A stretch of DNA of 13,959 nt from Smittium culicis. Lineage: Eukaryota; Kickxellomycota; Harpellomycetes; Harpellales; Legeriomycetaceae. Below, in pieces: positions 8,673 through 13,959 of this stretch; position 1 is the first letter of the stretch; each line of letters starts with the position of its first letter. A model generated the notes under the pieces. The model had not been told where the DNA came from, did not search any database, and saw nothing but the letters and a program-made list of their open reading frames with translations. The DNA lies in contig LSSN01004311.1 in assembly GCA_001970855.1 (NCBI GenBank), forward strand, positions 1 to 13,959, in the 5' to 3' direction. Made by a program: the position numbers and the translations under genes.

Positions 8673-9982
8673 TTATTCCCGCTTTGATTTAGGTTCAACA
8701 CCAGTAAAACCTTTCCTTTTATCGAAAAAAAGCTCACTTGGAGGCGGCGTTGCTCCTAAGCCAAGTAAGTTTGGTCTCATTGCTGAGCTGAGATGTTTGT
8801 TTTTAGCTTTTTTGGTCTCAGGCTCTTCGTCTTCATCCCAACCCATACCTCTCAGCAAGGCAGCCCCAAAATCTTCGACAGGAACTTTCTCATAATCCTC
8901 TAATGTCATCTATATGTTCAATTATATTTTTAAATAAAAAATCATTTAAAGATATCTGGTCTAATAAATATGATAATGTAGATAAAATAAAATTACTTAC
9001 TTCATCAGCCATAAGGTCAATTTCTTCTTCAAAAGCCCGCTTTTCTTTGTCTGCAAAAGTTTTTGTGCCTTCCTGCATTGAAATCTCCATCTGCTTTTTA
9101 TTTATTGCTGTGTTATCTATTTGAATGAAGAATTTTTAGAAAAATTGAACCTATCGCTCTATATTTTAAAAAATGCGGACAAAAATGAATACTATATATA
9201 GTATACCTGTAAGTAGCTCTTTAATTGCCTCTAATCGTAAATCTTCTTCTGTTTCAAATGACAGTTTTATAGGTGCAGAAACTTCATTTTCAACTAATGC
9301 TTTTTTATCTTCTTCCTTGATTTTAGGTGCTTTTTTATCCAAAATTAACAAGCCATAGCTTTCTGGGACTGTTGACATTAATTTAGAATTTTTACTCGAA
9401 ATTTGATTATCTCTACTTTCTTCAATTATTTTCTCTTTTAAAGAATTCTCTTTCAATTTTTGTTTCCTTTTCAATAATTGACTCTCTACCCAGTTCACAT
9501 TTTCTGGAACCTTTATTATTAGCTTGGCATCTTCATCAACACCATCAGTTCTATAGTTTTACAGTATATTTTTTCAAAAGCTTAATAAAAAAAAAATTAA
9601 AAAATATAGCTCGGTTTAAATGGATAGTTTTAAGTGATTACCTGAATATTTTATTTCCTTCAATCTTGTCAATCAAAATCTTGTTAGTTTTATTTTCTTC
9701 AATCGCGTTGTATCCGAATGAAGATTTCACCTTATTTTCGTTTATAGGCTTAGCAAAAGAGTTTGATGTTTTTTTCATTTGAAATTTTATTGTTTTCGTT
9801 TGCGGATTTTGACCTGCAGAATCTTTATCAGTTTTTATAAAGTTTTTACATTCTTGATTATCTGAAGCTATATTTAATCTAGAGCCTAAATCTACTGAAT
9901 TTACATTTGTGGCATTTTGCGACACATTATCTCGATTATCTTTCGTTTTTATCGGAGCTCTCTTTAGCTGAAACTTCTTCAT
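8673..9982 (-). CDS. spp2: Spp2/GPKOW-type pre-mRNA splicing factor, four exons
   Basis: Joining 9982-9642, 9550-9207, 9116-9001 and 8909-8673 gives 1038 nt in one frame, 345 residues plus TAA; all three introns are GT-AG. The C-terminus carries the Spp2 signature: DYEKVPVEDFG at 272-282, AALLRGMGW at 283-291 and RPNLLGLGA at 312-320. The N-terminal two thirds is lysine- and glutamate-rich and probably disordered, with two similar short motifs, FQLKRAP (near residue 4) and FQMKKTS (near 67), and SSFGYNA later, as in N-termini of this family. Spp2 and its relatives (human GPKOW, plant MOS2) bind and activate the DEAH helicase Prp2/DHX16 in the nucleus before the first splicing step. The segment after GMGW is acidic (DEDEEPE) and lacks the glycines usual there. 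The start is the first ATG of exon 1; function is assigned by the motif only. Confidence 0.9.
8910..9000 (-). other. intron 3 of the spp2-like gene
   Basis: 91 bp, phase 0, from GTAAGTAATT to CATATAG on the minus strand. It joins MADE to MTLEDYEKVPVE, restoring the expected family sequence. No TACTAAC-like branch site is evident. Confidence 0.9.
9117..9206 (-). other. intron 2 of the spp2-like gene
   Basis: 90 bp, phase 1, from GTATACTATA to TCAAATAG on the minus strand. Removal joins ELLT to DNTAINKKQMEIS through a split GAT codon. Reading through hits a stop after a hydrophobic tail. Confidence 0.85.
9551..9641 (-). other. intron 1 of the spp2-like gene
   Basis: 91 bp, phase 2, from GTAATCACTT to AACTATAG on the minus strand. 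It joins GNKIF to TDGVDEDAKLIIKVPENVNW through a split AGA codon. A TAA follows at once if it is not removed. The 3' part holds a pyrimidine/T-rich run but no clear branch consensus. Confidence 0.85.
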
Positions 9983-10177
9983 ATATATAGATTTATTTGT
10001 GTGAATAAATATTTCTTTTGGGAATTTTTTTTTTGAATGATGTATTTGGATAACAGCAACTATGTTGAAAAAAAGGCATAATAGACATTTTTGAAATTTA
10101 ATTTTAGTTTACAATGGCTTGGCCAATAGTTTATTTAATTTTTTGTTTTCATTTTTGGGTAATTTTATGATGGATTC

Positions 10178-10373
10178 TTAAACCTTTCCTGACCAACAAT
10201 GTTTAGTAAAATTAATTTATTGATTCATTTTTGATTTAAAAGTAAATTATTATTTGCTGGTATTAATCTATAAGCTAATAACTCTTAAGGCCTCTGAATT
10301 ATACTATTTTTATTGAATATAATTTGCTAAATTTGGAAGATCACTAATAGTCTACTACTTGTGTATGGATCAA
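10178..10373. mobile_element. TTAA-flanked MITE, copy 3 (decayed)
   Basis: A 196 bp unit that aligns end to end with the other two. The left end TTAAACCTTTCCTG (from 10178) and right end TGTATGGATCAA (to 10373) are eroded versions of TTAACCCTTTCCCG and GTGAAAGGGTTAA. Many differences are C to T or G to A. The middle keeps TTATTATTTGCTG, shared with copy 1, and TCTTAAGGCCT, shared with copy 2. It lies about 200 bp upstream of the spp2-like start codon and is the oldest-looking of the three. Confidence 0.72.
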
Positions 10374-12659
10374 GTCGCTGCGAGTTACAGTGTAAGAAAT
10401 TTCGTATTAATAAATTATCAAACAAGTTAATGTTATAATTTTTTTTTAGTAAATAAGCACACCTAAGTGAATTATATTAATATAAAAATTTAATTCCTTA
10501 GGATATGTCAATAATTATATTATCTAAAGACTATTCAAACCAATAAACTGAATCTAAAAAATTTTATTCTCTGAACAGAATCTCGTATATAAAATTATTA
10601 TTGACCAATAAAACTATGTAATTACACAATAATATAGTATTAATTGTTTTATTGTTAATCGCTTGATATTTAAAAAATTATGAATTATATTTTAAATTAT
10701 TATTTATTAAGTATAGATTTACAGTACATAATTAGCTATGAGTTTAGGCTTTATAACTATTAAAAAAAAAATTAATTAGTAAATGAAATCCATCAGAATA
10801 TGATGTATTATAGGCGAACAGATCTAGCTATTTTATTTGATCAATAATAAATGCAATATTACTATTTTTTGGCATTTCAAACGCGTAACAAAATATTGTA
10901 GCGATATCCTGCCGCTGATTTATATACATTAGTTTTTATTATATGATTCATGATAAGATTAGTAAATAAATAAATAAATGTCTTTTGAAAACCTCATAAA
11001 TCTAAATTCCGACGTAATATTTTCTCAATGACTTTATGGGCTTCTATAAATACGGTTGATATTTTTATTTTGAAATTTTAATTTTTTAGTTTTTCAATTT
11101 ATTTTACAAAATTGTAATCAAATTTAAGCTTTTTGCAAGTTGGTTTAAAAGGTTTCTTTGATGTTGTAGGGATTTGGCTGTAACATATATTATAGTTTTT
11201 GCTCTTTCGGGTCTTACAAAATAATATAACTAATGCATTTGAATTGCTTATTTTATGCACTATTAATTATTTATCCATTTCTTAAAGAAATAATCCTAAA
11301 ATTTGAATTTGAATTTTACAACTTTATACAATAAAAATGTTTTTATAAATTAATCGATACTTAAATAAAATAAAATATATCTATAAAACAATTAAAATTT
11401 ACTATAGTCCAAAAAAAAAAAATATCATGGTACTTTATAAATTTTTTTATTTTTTGATAGATATAATAAGCTCAAACCCAATTTTTAATGATTACTTTTC
11501 ACAGTACTATCATACTACTTTAGTTTAATGATAATAATGACAATGGCAAATTTATAAAAAATGTCACTCTTTTTGAATATTTAATTCAAATTTTATTAAA
11601 TTTATGAACAAAAACATCAGTATCGTTTTATATAATTGGTTTTTTTTTTGCATATTCCAGAATTATAAGACCAGCTAATATACGAATTATAATCACTTTT
11701 GTCCTAAATTTTCAATCATTTTTTTCAATAAAATGTCACTATGATAAAATTATTTTTATATTTTAAAGCCCTCAATATGTTTTACCTACAAATTTTATGC
11801 ACGATATATAAATAACTTGTTTAATTAGTCAATTTTATATCACACTTTTAGTCTCTCTGACATTTTCTGAATTATATAAACTTGATCTTTTTGTTATAAA
11901 AATAAAATTAAAATCAATGAGTAGTCGTATATAGAGGTAAAATAAAAAAATCAATGGTCAGTCTATTTAATAGATAGCACCTAATTCGGATAATCAGACT
12001 TATTAATTGTGCAGATTTTAATACATCAAATTCGCTTAAAATTTGTGCAAAATTTGTTTTTGTTTAATAAATATATACTCAATATTGTTAAATTGAGATC
12101 AAATTGCACTTGATAAGCATTAAAAACGCAAAAAAAACATGATTTTCTATAATAAGTTTAATTGGTTACTATTAAAAAGCAAAAAATAAATAAGTATGTA
12201 GCTTGTAGCGAAACATTAAATAAACATATAATATTACAATATATTTATTTTACTTGTTTTTTAATAAAGACCATCAACTTGTTTATTTTTTAAAAGTTTG
12301 GATTTTTTTTTCAAGATAAATATACAGTTACCTATTTTATAAAGAATAATCGGATGCATTTTTATTTTTTTTAACATTTGTCTTTTGAAATAAATGAACT
12401 TTAACATATAAATAACTATCTCGAAATATTTCAGTAACTCAAGTACTTACAAAGACAATTTCTAAAAAAAAATCAATTATAAAAATTCGAATATTATATT
12501 TTTGAAGGGGAAGTCTTTTTTTAGTAACAAATGGAACAAATTACTATATTTCAAGGCATCTAAAAAATATATAATAACTAAATATTAACATAGATAACAC
12601 TTCTTTAAACAAACATCAATTTCAAAAAAGGCCTAATTAAACAAAAAACACATATTATC
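10374..12659. other. 2.3 kb AT-rich intergenic region upstream of the permease
   Basis: No gene on either strand. There are short simple repeats such as AAAT units near 10963-10979 and long A or T runs, but no element with defined ends. The permease promoter must lie at its right end; no recognisable operator or TATA box can be singled out against this base composition. Confidence 0.55.
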
Positions 12660-13959
12660 ATGGGAAAAGATTCTTATCATGTGGAACCAGTTCGATCAAT
12701 AGGCGTATTTTCGGCGACTGCTGTGTCTATTTCATTGATGATAGGCTCTGGAATATTCTCAACGCCTGCATTGGTTTTAAACTTAGTAAGAGTTCCACTG
12801 ATGGTAGTTATAATGTATATATTGGGCGGTTTATTTTCTCTTGGTGGAGCATTTGCATTCATCGAGCTAGGAATAATGTATCCTGAAAACGGAGGAACCT
12901 TACGATATTTAGCTCACAGCTTTCAAAAACCAAGACTCATGATTAGTTATTTATTCTCGTGGTCAATGATCATGCTCATAGCACCTGCTTCAAGCGCTGC
13001 AAACGGACCGGTATTTGCCCAATATTGGCTGTATGCAATATTTGGAGGCCCAAATATGAAAAATTTATATCCAAAAATTTTCGAAAACATTGACTGGATA
13101 AGCCGTGGAATAGCTTTTATTTTGATTTTGTTCTTAACCACCATCAACATGCTTAGCGTTAAATGGAGTTTACGGTTCATTAATGTACTAACTGTAATTA
13201 AAATATGCGTTTTGACCGTTATTTGCTTTACTGGTATTCTATGCCTTGTCGGGGCTATAAAATTTGAAAAAAACAACAACTGGTCTAATGGGTTTAAAGG
13301 TGCTGAAAGCAACCTCGGTGCTTATGCTTCAGCTTTGAATAAAGTATTCTTTTCCTACGATGGATGGTCATCAATTTCGTATAGTGTTGGTGAAATGATA
13401 AACCCTGCTAAAAAGCTTCCTATCAGCGCCACTATGGCTGTTTTATCAGTTTCCTTATTCTACACATTATCTGTTGTTTCATATTTTACTGTAGTTCCTT
13501 TGGAAGTAGTAGCCAACGCGAAAGAGGTATTGGCAGCAGAATTCACAAGTGTGATTTTTGGTACTATTACTGGTCGTATTGTTCTTCCACTATTTATAGG
13601 ATTGTCTGTTGTTGGTTCAATAGCTGCTGAGATATTCTCGATTGGTAGAGTCGTGTCATCAGCGGCTCAACTGGGATTTTTACCTGATGGAAGAGCTAAG
13701 CTAGCGACTTATCACCCCAAACTCAAAACACCCATCAGAGCACTCGCTTTCAATTTTTTTCTTACTACCATTTTCTTGTTTGCGCCTCCACCAGGTGACG
13801 TCTTCAGCTTGCTAGTTGACTTTTTCCAATATCCAACATGGATGTTTTATGGCCTTGCTGCCGTAGGGTGCGTATATCTTCGATTCAAGTATCCAAACCA
13901 CCCAAACAGAAAATATAAAGCATTCTTACCACTAACTATTTGCTTTATCTTTGTCACTT
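12660..13959 (+). CDS. LAT-family amino acid permease (APC superfamily), 3' end cut by window
   Basis: An open frame of 433 codons without introns runs off the window edge. The start is the first ATG after an in-frame TAA at 12606. The protein is a multi-span membrane permease of the L-type amino acid transporter group. TM1 holds the substrate-binding loop IGSGIFSTP (28-36). TM6 and the loop after it hold YDGW (233-236) and GEMINP (244-249), the best-conserved LAT signature. APPPGD at 375-380 and FQYP in a late helix match fungal LAT permeases rather than animal ones, which need a partner glycoprotein; no partner is expected here. The family imports neutral or sulphur amino acids across the plasma membrane; the yeast relative Mup1 takes up methionine, but the substrate of this member cannot be read from sequence. 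About 11 of 12 helices appear present, with roughly 50-100 residues missing. G+C is clearly higher than in the flanks, as expected for coding DNA. Confidence 0.94.
   Translation, partial: MGKDSYHVEPVRSIGVFSATAVSISLMIGSGIFSTPALVLNLVRVPLMVVIMYILGGLFSLGGAFAFIELGIMYPENGGTLRYLAHSFQKPRLMISYLFSWSMIMLIAPASSAANGPVFAQYWLYAIFGGPNMKNLYPKIFENIDWISRGIAFILILFLTTINMLSVKWSLRFINVLTVIKICVLTVICFTGILCLVGAIKFEKNNNWSNGFKGAESNLGAYASALNKVFFSYDGWSSISYSVGEMINPAKKLPISATMAVLSVSLFYTLSVVSYFTVVPLEVVANAKEVLAAEFTSVIFGTITGRIVLPLFIGLSVVGSIAAEIFSIGRVVSSAAQLGFLPDGRAKLATYHPKLKTPIRALAFNFFLTTIFLFAPPPGDVFSLLVDFFQYPTWMFYGLAAVGCVYLRFKYPNHPNRKYKAFLPLTICFIFVT

Noticed and set aside
12677..13312. Minus-strand frames of 61 and 121 codons at the right end
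   Set aside because: Antisense shadows of the permease, whose own frame encodes recognisable family motifs throughout.

Overview
The window reads as nuclear DNA of a very AT-rich early-diverging fungus. Intergenic DNA looks roughly 80% A+T by eye. Three protein genes are supported: a diphthamide/Elongator factor of the Dph3/Kti11 type, an Spp2-type splicing factor split by three ~90 bp GT-AG introns, and a fungal LAT-family amino acid permease that runs off the right edge. The permease resembles the fungal LAT permeases best known from Mucoromycota and Kickxellomycotina. The genome style (extreme A+T, long empty intergenic DNA, short introns) fits that part of the tree, but the exact lineage is inference.

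Layout. Positions 1-7040 hold no recognisable protein gene. They contain a 248 bp element with 40 bp inverted arms (21-268) and a 196 bp TTAA-flanked inverted-repeat element (355-550). Further on are a small GC-richer island with hairpins (1840-1980), a hairpin cluster (2258-2328), and two degenerate tRNA-like sequences on the minus strand that each run into an oligo-T tract (3110-3180 and 3398-3479). A ~430 bp GC-richer island (4015-4440) can be folded into nested helices and hairpins, and a second TTAA element lies at 5555-5751. Then come dph3 (7041-7283, minus), the spp2-like gene (8673-9982, minus), a third, decayed TTAA element (10178-10373), a 2.3 kb empty AT-rich stretch, and the permease (12660 to the edge, plus).

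The three genes serve separate housekeeping roles (tRNA/EF2 modification, pre-mRNA splicing, amino acid uptake) and do not form a functional cluster, although dph3 and spp2 share a strand. I saw no defence, biosynthetic or otherwise new multi-gene system. The most interesting material is non-coding: a three-copy family of short elements with piggyBac-like ends, the foldable island at 4015-4338, and the tRNA-like relics.
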